A stretch of DNA of 64,000 nucleotides from Corinectria fuckeliana (taxonomy: Eukaryota > Ascomycota > Sordariomycetes > Hypocreales > Nectriaceae). Made by a program: the position numbers and the translations under genes. The notes under the pieces are model-generated. The model saw only the letters and a program-made list of their open reading frames with translations, made no database searches and was not told where the DNA came from. Of the stretch, positions 54,399 through 64,000 are shown piece after piece (position 1 is the stretch's first letter; the number at the start of each line of letters is the position of its first letter). The stretch covers positions 248,001-312,000 of the forward strand of contig WPDH01000028.1 of the NCBI GenBank assembly GCA_019137255.1. The letters are read 5' to 3'.

Positions 54399-55933
54399 TC
54401 AGAGAGCGTGAGATACGATCTCCGAGTAGACGTCATCGGGGATCTTCTTGATGATTCCAATTGTGACAGATTTTACGAGATCTGCGTTCAGTTGAGGGAA
54501 GGATCGCAGAACTTTGTTGGGGCTGGTTTACGTTGTTAGAACTGACCAGGATGGACAAAGCAACGACCGAAGCATACCTTGGGGATTGGAGTATTTGAGA
54601 CCGCATGATCGTAAGCTGGGCGACGATGCAAACGATGTTGAGATGGGGTCCGTAGGCGAACAAAAAATCCCAGAGGCGTAAGACTTCGGGCAATGGCGGC
54701 GTGCAAGCACAGAGGGTCAAGACGGAGGGGAAGGCGTAAATCTCGGCCGAGAGCCCCTTGGCTGTAAGATGCATGCTCAGCTTGGGATCCACGATGGCCA
54801 GGACCTTGTCGACGAGGGCAAGTCCGCGGTGAACGCCGTCCATGGCGCCGCGGATGTACCCAGGGCACTCTCGAGTCAGCAGCGAGTGGAATGCGACGAA
54901 GGCCTCGGCCTCGCTGCGGGCAGCGTAAAGGAACGGAGCGGCCAGGACGTTCATGCCCTGGACATATGTGCCGGCCTCCGGAGCCGCGGCGCCGGCACCG
55001 GACTCCGAGCCCTCGGTCGTCAGCGTTAGGGCACGAGCGCGACTCCGGGCGGTGGGAGACGATGCACTGGTGTGAGACTGGCTGGAGACGGAGGCGCGGC
55101 TGCTGCCCGGGCGGCTCTGGCGCTGCTCCTCGCGGGCGTCGTGGAGCCTCCAGGCGATGGCGTTGAGCAGGCGGATCAAGCTGGCCTCGCTGACGCGGCG
55201 GCGGAAGAGCGGGTCTGTAGTCAGGGTGCGGAAGGTGTCGTTGCGGATCTTGGAGTAGGCTGGGGAGGCGCCGCGGTGGATGAGGGCCAGGTAGTCATCG
55301 GTCGAGAGGATGGGGGCATCGAGAAGGACCATCCACACGTAGATCCTCAGCGTCGACTTTGAAGGGAATCGCAAGTTAGCGCCAGGTTAGGGGACATTCT
55401 CCAAGGCCAAATCTCACCATTCCATCCTCGGCGCTCTTGACACCTCCATCAATGACCTTCCAGCGCGCACTCTCCAAGGCGCCTAGGAAGTCCCCGTCGG
55501 TCGGGCCTTCGCGGATGATCTGCTGTAGCGACAGGTGACCGTGGGAGAAGACGGGCTTCCTGCCGCCGGCGCGCTTGCTGGCGGTGACGACATTCATCTG
55601 GTGGACCATGGGCGGCGTAGCATCACTATTTGCACGGCCGCGTTGAGGCGAGCGGTTGACGGGAGGGGGGACGGACGGGGCGCCGCTTTGGCCTGGAGAC
55701 ACGCGCGTGGGGGAGACATTGCGATGCTGCTCGCGCAGGCGCTGCTGGGAGATGAGCGAGGGCGGATTGTTGGCGCGGGCGCCGAGGGTATGGGCGGATT
55801 GGAGGCGGCGGAGGGCGCGATGGGTGCGCGGCGAGGGCGGTGCTTGGAGTTCGGTGATGAGCGAGGCGGCGAGCGAGGGGATCGCGGGCTTGGAAGAGGA
55901 GGAGGCGGAGGCGGAAGACGAAGGCTCCGACAT
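54399..55933 (-). CDS. BUB2: BUB2/Cdc16-type TBC-domain mitotic GAP (472 aa)
   Basis: Exons on the minus strand: 55933-55418, 55356-54578, 54522-54399; introns of 61 and 55 bp have GTGAGA/TTCAAAG and GTATGC/ACCAG ends, and the frame closes. The N-terminal 120 residues are Ser/Pro-rich and disordered. A TBC (Rab-GAP) domain follows: GALESARWKVIDGGVKS, STLRIYVWMVLLDAP, TYVQGMNVLAAPFLYAARSE, ECPGYIRGAMDGVHRGL, EVLRLWDFLFAYGPHLNIVC. The last exon supplies SPNKVLRSFPQLNADLV and the end of the domain. An insertion of about 60 Ser/Ala/Gly-rich residues interrupts the domain before TYVQGMN. BUB2 with BFA1/Byr4 is the GAP for the Tem1/Spg1 GTPase at spindle poles. It restrains mitotic exit or septation until the spindle is correctly placed. 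Confidence 0.93.
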
Positions 55934-57200
55934 GGTTTGTTCGGTGGGCGGGGTGGTGATAGGAAGTTGGTTTAGTTAGAGGGAAGGCATTGACGGATGG
56001 TGGAGGAGAAGGAAGGAAAAGAGAGAGACACAGAGAGAGAAAACAAGGGCATCGGCGATTGTCAACACAGCAGTAGTTCACTGGCTGCTGGTGTTGTTGT
56101 TTTGCCGATGATGCTGCTTAATGTTGTGGTTTTGCGCCGAGACATGTTAGCGGGGAGGCTGGAACAGGGCTGATGAGGCGGGACATGGACTTAAACAGCT
56201 CCATCACACCCAACACTCCAGGTCGCGCCCTATCGTGTAGGTTTCGCGTTGGCGCAGCGCTTCAGCTTGAGACATGACTGAGAGGATTGGGACGACATTG
56301 GAGGTTATCTATCGTAATACGTGATTGCAGCTCTTGGGCTTGGGTTTTTCTTCGAAAATTTGAACAGCTCGTCCTGGGTAACGATTCGGCGTTTTCAGCC
56401 CTAATTGTTTTCTGGTGCACGGAGAAGTTGGCGAGCTGGGGAGGAGTTTGGCGCTTGGAGGCTGGAGTGGCATCTGGGTATCTACGTCAGCTTACCTTTA
56501 GGCCTAGTAGCAATAGTCAACCTACCCGGCTTGGTTTCCGGCGAGAATCTGGGTGAGATGGCTCGATGAAGAAATGAAACGTGAAGAGGAAATCTTGAGA
56601 ATTGGAACGAGTTAAGAGAGAAACGGCTCAGAGTTGCATCGCATCCTAGGCACTTGGGTAAGCTACTTAAGTATCTAGGTGAGTAAGTGAGGTGGCCTAA
56701 ATCGCTTGTTTTTAAGTATTTCAGAGTCGTATGCGGGCTGTAACACATGTTTGTCTGTCCAGGCTGTATGTAAGCCCATTTCTCTCCAATAATATGTCAC
56801 TACCCCGATGGCCTCACGCCCTGATTTTATTTATTCCCCAACTCAATGCTTTAATTGCACAGCCCGAACAGCACGACTCTTGTCTAATAGCCAGCTTACG
56901 CATGCCGATGGTCCGACCTGCCCCGCTATACTTCGTACGTCAATCCCTACAGCCCTTTCTACGGCGCGCACAGCAGTTTCAAGAGACGATGGGCCCTTGG
57001 TTTGAATGAGAGAAAAACGACCTAATACTATGTAAGCCAGCAGTCGATGTATCCGGAAATACAGTAGCAGGGGCCCAGGCCTGAACTCCCCGAGATTGCC
57101 GCCCTGAGCGTATTTCTGGAAGCTTACGAATAGGCTTGTTGCAAAGCAAACCTGCGCGTGGGGTTACGAATACCAACTGCAGCTTTGCGCTCTGTCCGCG
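55934..57200. other. Upstream region of BUB2 up to the AT-rich boundary
   Basis: This 1267-bp stretch still has genic composition. It includes the purine-rich (CT-rich on minus) BUB2 leader and short TAGGCACTTGGGTAAGCTACTTAAG-like motifs near 56650. Open frames at 56287-57005 have no recognisable features. Composition changes sharply at about 57200-57230. Confidence 0.5.
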
Positions 57201-57505
57201 TGTTCAGTTTATCTGCTGCTGCTGTCATCTATAATATATATATAACAACTTAGCTACACTAATTAGTGTTTAACTTTTTACAAAGATATTATTACTGTTT
57301 TTTTTCTGGTTCTTCTAGTCTATATATAGTCTATAATTCTATATATTTTATCTTAACTTTCTATATATTTAGCTATAATCTTATATAGTACTATAACTTT
57401 ATATAATTATAATCTTACTTCTTATATCTTATATAATATCTTATATATTATTATATCTTAAGTTATTTGCTTTTTCTATTCTGTTTTTAGCTTTTTAGAG
57501 TATTA

Positions 57506-57533
57506 TTATATATTTATTTATTTATTTATTTAT
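57506..57533. repeat. (TTTA)n microsatellite
   Basis: About five to six TTTA units lie inside the AT-rich block. Confidence 0.8.
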
Positions 57534-58300
57534 ACTTTATAGACCTAAAAGGTAGATAGTACTTTTATTTTATATAAATACAGGAAAAACTATAGAATTA
57601 GATAAAAACCTGTATTCTTTATATAGCAGGCCTAGGTTAGGCCTCTTATGTTATTACTATATGTAAGTAAATAGTCCTTTTACTAGGACTAGAGTTATCT
57701 TATTTCCTAGAGGGCTAGGAAAAAATTAAAGAGAGAGAAGGAGAAAAAGAGAAAAGAAAAAGAGGGAAAAAGGAAAAAAGGAGTAAAGAAGGGAGAAATA
57801 GTTAACTAAATGTTAAGCATCTAGTCTGTTATAGGAGCAGAGCGGTTAAGTGTTAGGATTATACTAGCTGGGTGTGTTTAGGTTGCTTTATAGTTACAGC
57901 TAAGAGCTTAGGATTTTAAGTGGGCAGAACTAGCTGCTAGTAGGTTAGCTAGCTGTTAGTAGGTTAGCTAGCAGTATAGTTATTAGTAGCTAAAGGCTAG
58001 TATAAACTTAACGCTTAATAGCTATTAGCAGCTATTAGCAGCTATACAGATCTTTATTATTATTTATTATTTAGTCTCTTAGGTTATAATATCTTTCTTT
58101 CTTTCTTCTCTTTTTAACACCTTTATAAGTAGCTTCCCTTTAGGCTTTTTATTAGGCTTATATTAGCTTTAAGTCTTAAATATATACTAATATATATTCT
58201 TTCTAGGATTTATTAATATGTTTATTTTCTAGCTGCTTATATTATAGCTTTATTATAGTCTTATTATAGTAGCTGACTTTATATAGCTAAGAATAATAAC

Positions 58301-58302
<2 letters not shown>

Positions 58303-58361
<59 letters not shown>
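58303..58361. repeat. (TAA)n microsatellite
   Basis: About 19 uninterrupted TAA/ATA triplets, the longest simple repeat in the window. A shorter AATAATAATA run lies at 58438-58453 beside the two undetermined bases. Confidence 0.92.
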
Positions 58362-58363
<2 letters not shown>

Positions 58364-58453
58364 GATAATAAACCTAATATAGTCTCTTAGTAGAAGAGAT
58401 ATAGTTATATATGCTAATCTGTTTATATATAGATTCTAATAATAATAATAATA

Positions 58454-58455
58454 NN
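58454..58455. other. Two undetermined bases (NN)
   Basis: Two N characters interrupt a short TAA-type run. They mark an assembly ambiguity, so nearby repeat length is uncertain. Confidence 0.99.
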
Positions 58456-60158
58456 TAATACTAGCTATAAGAGTAAGTTTCTTTACTATAAATCTGCTAT
58501 ATATTTAGGCTAATCTTATATAAGCTAAGAGAAAGAGATAGGCTAAGATAGAGGGTACTACTACTTTAGGGGAGGAGTCTACTACTCTAGAGAGAGTAGT
58601 ATAAGCTATCTTCTGTTTTATATGTATTATACAAATAGGTAAGAATAGTATAGTAAGTCTCTACTAAGACTAGGTAAATACTATAGTAAGTAGCTACACA
58701 GCTTATACTTATATATATAAAATATATAAAGCCCTACTATTTACTACTATTACTACTATCTAAGCCCTAGTAGAGGCTTTTTAGTAAGAGAGGGGTACTA
58801 ATAATATAAGTGTAAGTTAGTTCTATAGTATATATATAAGCTAATAGTATATAAAGGGAGAAGCTTAAGAGGCTTAAGAATATAGCTCTTTAGGTAAAGA
58901 GTTAGGCTCTTAAGTGTATATATATTATGCTTATAGTAGTAACTATAAGCCTAATATCTAACTAGTTTAATATACTAGTTAGCAAGATTAACTATATTAC
59001 TAAGATGCTTAAGTGTTTTAAATATATTATAGTTTTAGCTCTTACCTATCTAGAGAGTATCTCTATTTTTATAATAGTTAGGTTATTAGCCCCTAAGGGA
59101 ACTAGTAAGAAGAATAGTAATAGTAATAATAAGGCTAGTAAGGCTAGTAATAATACTATTACTAGTAAAGATATAAAGGAGAGTAATATAAATATATAGA
59201 GTTAGATAGTAGGTAGTAAAAGTATAAGTTTAGGTTAGGTCTATAAGTTAGTATTATAAGCTTAGAGGATTTTAATAAGAGGTTAGAGAATTTAATTAGA
59301 ATTAGTAGCTATTATAATTAGGCTAGTTTTTTACTTTTTATAGCTTTTTCTAAGTGTATTTTATACTTCTTATAAGAAGGGTAAAAAGCACTTAGTATAG
59401 TAATATATTATTTTTATTATAAGACTATAAACTTAATTATAGTTACTATAGATTTATAAGGCTAGTTTATAATATAAGATAATATATTAGCTTAGAAACT
59501 ACTAGGTAAGCAGTTAAGTAGTTTTATACTTAGATAGTTAAAGCTTAAACTTATATTAGTTTTATAGTAAGTTTATTAGGTATCTCTATTATTTAGTATA
59601 CTTAAGGTAAAAAATAATAATATGTTTAGGTGTTTTTTTACTAGTCTTATATAAGCACTATAGTAAAGGTATATTAAGTATACACCTTTAGAAGAGAAAG
59701 CTTTTAAGACTAATTTTTCCTGTTTATAGCTATATAAGTATTAAGCTTTAATATTTATTAAGGTCTTAGTGTAAGTATAATACTCTTTTGTTATTAGCAG
59801 GGAGATAAGCTTTAGCTAGTTTAAGTTAATTAGTCTTTTAGCGCTTTCTTACTTTATCTTAAAGTTAGTTTTACTATATAGTCTATTTAGAAAGAGTGCA
59901 GGCTTTTATTACTACTAATATTAGTTTGCGCTTTTTATAAGAGAGCTAGCTTTTAAGCTAATCTCTAACTTCTTACTATAGTTACTATTATAGTTCTTAC
60001 TGCTACTTATAGCAAATCTAATTATTATATATTTATTATAACTTACTATAAAGTTTTTTTTTTATTATTTTTTTTGTTTTTAGCTATAATCTAAGATAAT
60101 AATAAATCTTATACCTAGTTATAATAAATTATAATTTTATAACCTAACTAGCCTAACT

Positions 60159-60270
60159 ATATAACTTAACTTACCTAACTATATAACTTAACTTACTTAC
60201 TTATATAACTTAACTTACCTAACTATATATAACTTAACTTACCTAATAGTATATAACTTAACTTACCTAA
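60159..60270. repeat. Five-copy minisatellite with a 22-24 bp unit
   Basis: The core ATATAACTTAACTTAC begins at 60159, 60181, 60203, 60227 and 60251, with periods of 22, 22, 24 and 24 bp. The copies are nearly identical and lie inside the AT-rich block. Because CA-containing words are rare around them, the array probably formed after the RIP changes. Confidence 0.85.
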
Positions 60271-61859
60271 TAGTATAATAAATACTAGGTCTTAATAATA
60301 GTATACTATAAGCTATTACTCTATTTTAGTATTTAAGTTTATTATAAACTATACTAAGTGTTTATATAAGACTTATATATAATATAAGTTATATTCTACT
60401 TAGTAAGCTTTTAATCTAAATATATTAAGTAGAGCTTTATAGTTATATATAGTAGTTATAAGTATACTAGCCTGTTTTATAATAGCCTTTTAGCCTCTTA
60501 TATTTACTAGAATACTATTTATTTTACTTATATATTTATAGTTATATTTATATATATATTATATTAACTTCTCTTTTAGTCTATATAGTATATTAAGATT
60601 AGTCTTTTATAAGCTAAACTATAGTTAGTTAGTTTTATAACTAATAAGTATATAGCTTATAGTGTTTTATATTAGGTTATAAAAAGTGTTAATAAGAGAG
60701 TATTATTCTCTTATAATATATATTATCTTAATAGTAATATTAAGCTTTATTAATATAAAAAACTACTAGACTTCTTATAAGCTTTATTACTTAGTATAAA
60801 CTCTTAATATAAATAGTTTTATTAGTATATTTAGATATATAATAGTGTTTTTATCTTTATATTTATAAACTGCTTTATAACTAACTATAGTACTAGTTAG
60901 GGGGGTTTAACCTGTTTTTAAATCTATAGTGCTTTTTACTATTATATAAGACTATTACTATATAAGCCTAGTATAGCCTCTTATTATAGCTAGTTATATA
61001 TCTTTAATTAATAGACTGCTAATAGCTTTTAAATAGAAAATAACTCTAGTTAGCTAGATCTAAATATCCTCTTATAGGTTTCCTCTTATATTAATAAATA
61101 TAACCTATTTAAAAGGCTATATATAACTACTATTAAGTATATTTATACTTCTTAATTAACTAAGTTCTAAATTAAACTAAACCTTAAGGTTAAACTAGTT
61201 ATATATAACTATATAAACTTATATTAAGAGAATCTCTCTATATCTAATAAAGTTACTAGTATTATTTTAGAGGCTAGTAAGAGTTATTAGTATAATATTA
61301 TTCTTATAAAGTATTATATAGATAGATTTAAGTTCTAATACTATTATATCTATCTAAAACACCTTATATACCTTCCTTTAGTATATCTTATAATACTATT
61401 TTTTAGTAAGGTTAGTTATAATCTTTAAATGCCTATTTATAATACTTAGTAAGCTAGTTAAGCTTAGAATTAACTCACTTTATAATAGTAGTCTTAGTTT
61501 TAGTTTTATCTTAGATACTATATATAACTTATTTCTTTTAGCTATAGTTATCTTTTTTAATAGCTATATATTAATTTATAAGTATTATATAAATAAGAAT
61601 ACCTTTTTTAGACTATATAAAACTAAATAACTATTTAAGCTGATTTATATTAAGGCCTAAATAATATAATATATAGTGGTAATACCTTATAAAATTAAGA
61701 TTAGAGAATTATTCTATCTAGTACTTATATTAAAAGTTCTTAATTTATAGCCTAATATTATTAGGACTTTATAGCTATTATATACTATTTTAAAAAGCTA
61801 ATTTTATTTCTTATAATAACTATAAACCCTAAGTAGGTAAAGATTACAGCTAAGCTCTT

Positions 61860-62410
61860 ACTAGAGTAAGATACTATAAATTATCCTAATCTTATTATAA
61901 GAGTGTTTAAGCTTAAATAGCAGGTTTTACTTTATCTTATTTAGAAAGATAACTACTTTAGTTACTTTATAAGTTATATATAGACTATTAAGTATTAAAA
62001 ATAAGAACTTTCTTATATATATTTACTAATCTTTCTTTATACTAATAATTATATATACTTTCTTATATCTAACTTTATTAATACTATTATTTATATAAAG
62101 TTGCTTACTACTAAGATAAACTTAGATAGCTCTTTATAGAGTATTATATAATAGTTAATAGTTTATAGTTTGTGTAAGAAAAACTTTCTAAATACTCTTT
62201 ATATATAGCTTATTACTTTAAACTCTCCTAAAAGGTAGTATTTAAAGTGCTTTCTAAAGCTATACTAAGAGAAGACTACTATTAAGAATAATAAATATTT
62301 TATTTACTATTATTAGAATAACTCTTTATAGTTATTTATAAAGGTTATTAAGAGGAGGATTATTTACTTTAATAATTATTAAGTTATTTTATATAATCTT
62401 ATCTTAAGCA
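61860..62410 (+). pseudogene. RIP-degraded Helitron Rep (HUH) domain remnant
   Basis: One plus-strand frame (codon start 61903) reads through many TAA/TAG codons yet keeps the order of the Helitron-like N-terminal domain: RVFKLK; a Tyr-rich TIKY segment; then Ser-Tyr-Ile-Tyr-Leu-Leu-Ile-Phe-Leu-Tyr at 62011-62040, where the family has the HUH motif (Pro-His-Met-His). Next comes VYSLCKKNFLNTLYI at 62161, where the family has HGPCG..NP..PCM, then LKCFLKLY followed by KTT, where the family has the CxKxFPKPF..TT block. Every difference at these sites can be explained by C-to-T (His to Tyr, Pro to Leu or Ser). No frameshift is needed over about 550 bp. The flanking helicase part is not recognised. 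Confidence 0.65.
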
Positions 62411-63549
62411 AAATATTTAGTTATTATATTAATATAAAGGTAATATTTTTCTTACTTACCTAGTTTCTGCTTACTATAGCTCTAATCTGCCTCTAAAATA
62501 TATTTTAACACTAAAATCTAAATTCTTATATATATATTACCTTAGGGATAATAGCGTATTAGAACTGTAATAATAATACTAATATGCTTTTAATAGCTAT
62601 TAATTTAAAAGTGTGTAAACTTAACTAAAGTTAATATAACCCTCTTATAAGAATTAGCTAGTATATACTAAGTGAAAATAATAAACTTACTATAAAACTA
62701 AGTAAAATACTAGTAGATAACCTAGAAAACAAAGTATATAATACTATTACTAAAATTATCTCTACTATATCTCTTAAACAAGTTTAGTATATTATCTAAA
62801 CCTATATATTTATATATAAGGTGTAAGCTTATATCTTATATAAGAAGAATACTATATATAACTATAAAACAGCTTTTAAGAACTAAATCACTATAAATAT
62901 TACTATAACTCTTACCTCTATTATTAACACAGCTCTTACTATACCTTTAGATTATAAGAAAGGCTAACCCTCTTATATATTAATTATAGTATAAAACCTA
63001 GCGCTTTTAAACTAAGAAAACATAAAGTAAACAACTTAAAGCTATATTAAATATAAAGTTATAATCTAAATAAGAAATATACCTCTTAATATTAACAGCT
63101 AAACCCTAAAAGATACTATTAAGATAGTAAACTAAGCTTATAATAACTCTAATATTATTATAGTAAGAAAGCTACTAAGTGGTAATACTATTTTTATATT
63201 TTATATAATAGATAAGATATAAGCTATCTATACTAAAGATTAGGTTACTAAAGCTTTTAGTAATAGTATAGCTCTCTCTCTTTTAATATTTATAGTAATA
63301 ATAAAAAGAATCTAACTTATATCTATCTTAAATAATACTAATAAGCTTATTAAAGAAATTAATAAATCTAATTAACTAAAAATCCTTTAAGTTAAAAAGT
63401 AAAAAACTAGCTAACTTAGCCCTAAAGTAAAAATAAATCTTATCTTATATATTAGCTCTATTAAAAAGGCTAACTACTTATATAATAACAGCCTACTACT
63501 TAATATATAACTATATAACTATAAGCCCTTTAATAAGAGGCTTTAACCT

Positions 63550-63765
63550 ACTTAATACTATAACTACTTTAAGTTTAGATACCTAGCTTAGAACTATAAA
63601 TTAGCCCTAACTTATAGATATTATAAAGGTGTTATATATACTAATAGAGAAGAATACCTAACTAAGCGTAAAAAAATCCCTTTAAACTATATTCTCTATA
63701 AGAGTAAACACTTAGCTTAAAGTTATAACTGTCTTATTATAGCCTTATACTAGGCTTATACTAAG
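63550..63765 (+). pseudogene. RIP-degraded LINE ORF1 (gag-like) zinc-knuckle remnant
   Basis: The plus-strand frame starting at 63556 reads YYNYFKFRYLA, then LTYRYYKG, NREEYLTKRKKIPLN, YILYKSKHLA and SYNC. The Tyr spacing matches three successive CCHC-type knuckles of Tad1-like LINE ORF1 proteins (CxxC..GHxxxxC, CxxC..H....C, CxxC..HxAxxxxC), with Cys and His turned to Tyr. TGT-to-TAT is a G-to-A change and CAT-to-TAT a C-to-T change, both RIP types. The upstream 62500-63540 sequence is probably the rest of ORF1 but is too degraded to define. Only the knuckle pattern supports this call. Confidence 0.55.
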
Positions 63766-64000
63766 AAAGAATACTTAGATAGACCTTTTTACTTTTAAGA
63801 ATATATAGTAACTAAACCTCTAACTTAAAAGCTCTTACTCTTACTACTCTTACTATTAGCCTAGCTTATATAGTTCTTATTAAGAAAACCTAAAAAGCCT
63901 TTTAGCTTAATAAATAGATTATATATAGTATTTACTAGCCTAGCCTTAATATAAGCCTAAGCTGCTTATATACTATTCTCTCTTTTAATAATTATCTTAG

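Larger units (their letters stand above)
57200..64000. mobile_element. AT-rich RIP-degraded repeat block
   Basis: From about 57200 to the window end the DNA is dominated by TATA, TTAT and CTAG words, CpG is nearly absent, and every frame is filled with TAA/TAG. The longest open frame (59005-59199, 64 codons) is featureless. This composition is typical of RIP-mutated repeats forming heterochromatic AT blocks in ascomycetes. Where ancestral coding can be guessed (Helitron Rep, LINE ORF1 zinc knuckles), the changes are C-to-T or G-to-A. The rest (57300-61800) could not be assigned. No telomere repeat is seen, so a subtelomeric or centromeric location cannot be decided. Confidence 0.85.

Noticed and set aside
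59005..59199. 64-codon frame inside the AT-rich block
   Set aside because: Its Asn/Ser/Lys/Ile-rich composition reflects the AT bias; it lies in RIP-degraded DNA and has no recognisable feature.
60159..60270. Reading the five-copy repeat as a CRISPR-like or telomeric array
   Set aside because: The copies abut without unique spacers and do not resemble the fungal telomere unit TTAGGG; it is an ordinary minisatellite.
1..64000. tRNA, rRNA and CRISPR arrays
   Set aside because: I looked for B-box-like GGTTCGA words, rRNA-like conserved stretches and regularly spaced direct repeats. None was convincing, and CRISPR is not expected in a fungal nuclear genome.

Overview
This window comes from the nuclear genome of a filamentous ascomycete, most likely a Sordariomycete (Hypocreales or Glomerellales; this is inferred from gene content and style, and the species is not identified). 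The genes carry short 50-200 bp introns with GT-AG ends. The products include typical Pezizomycotina families: a giant involucrin-repeat/Leashin-type protein, a fungal vezatin/Inp2-type protein and an NDR-class kinase with a long N-terminus. Repeats carry the C-to-T signature of RIP (repeat-induced point mutation).

Layout. 1-11433 (+): the 3' part of a giant Leashin-like gene that starts outside the window. 12111-14309 (-): unrecognised conserved-type protein. 14672-16755: a RIP-killed piggyBac-like DNA transposon with perfect 29-bp terminal inverted repeats. 17378-19474 (+): vezatin/Inp2-like membrane protein. 20689-21542 (+): PCNA. 22585-23984 (+): pyridoxal kinase with an 11-nt microexon. 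24253-24851 (-): dUTPase. 25246-26282 (-): CENP-K-like kinetochore protein. 27869-29355 (+): triple-KH RNA-binding protein. 29860-30733 (-): tandem dimeric alpha-beta barrel protein. 32307-33972 (+): ISC1-type inositol phosphosphingolipid phospholipase C. 34185-36926 (-): NDR-family kinase interrupted by one in-frame stop. 37710-38124 (-): remnant of an APH-type phosphotransferase. 38558-40236 (-): nucleolar-type FKBP prolyl isomerase. 41185-42003 (-): DJ-1/PfpI protein. 42926-45069 (-): multispanning GT2-type glycosyltransferase. 45070-48869: long gene-poor stretch. 48870-49646 (-): THOC5-like protein. 51204-52697 (+): PAQR/Izh3-type seven-TM protein. About 52931-53612 (-): doubtful small secreted Cys-rich protein. 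54399-55933 (-): BUB2-type TBC protein.

From about 57200 to the end the composition changes abruptly to AT-rich, CpG-poor, stop-filled DNA. It is interpreted as a RIP-degraded transposon graveyard. Remnants of a Helitron Rep domain (about 61860-62410) and of a LINE ORF1 zinc-knuckle region (about 63550-63760) can still be read there. Two undetermined bases lie at 58454-58455.

The genes do not form one pathway. Several belong to DNA replication and the cell cycle (PCNA, dUTPase, CENP-K, BUB2); PCNA and dUTPase each have an MCB hexamer upstream. Two near the left end may concern peroxisome-derived organelles (Leashin-like protein and vezatin/Inp2-like protein). I found no convincing wholly new system. 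The items most worth a second look are the kinase nonsense codon in the DWW motif, the readable RIP-killed elements, the regular lysine-block architecture of the giant protein and the recurrent TAGGTA-type intergenic motif.
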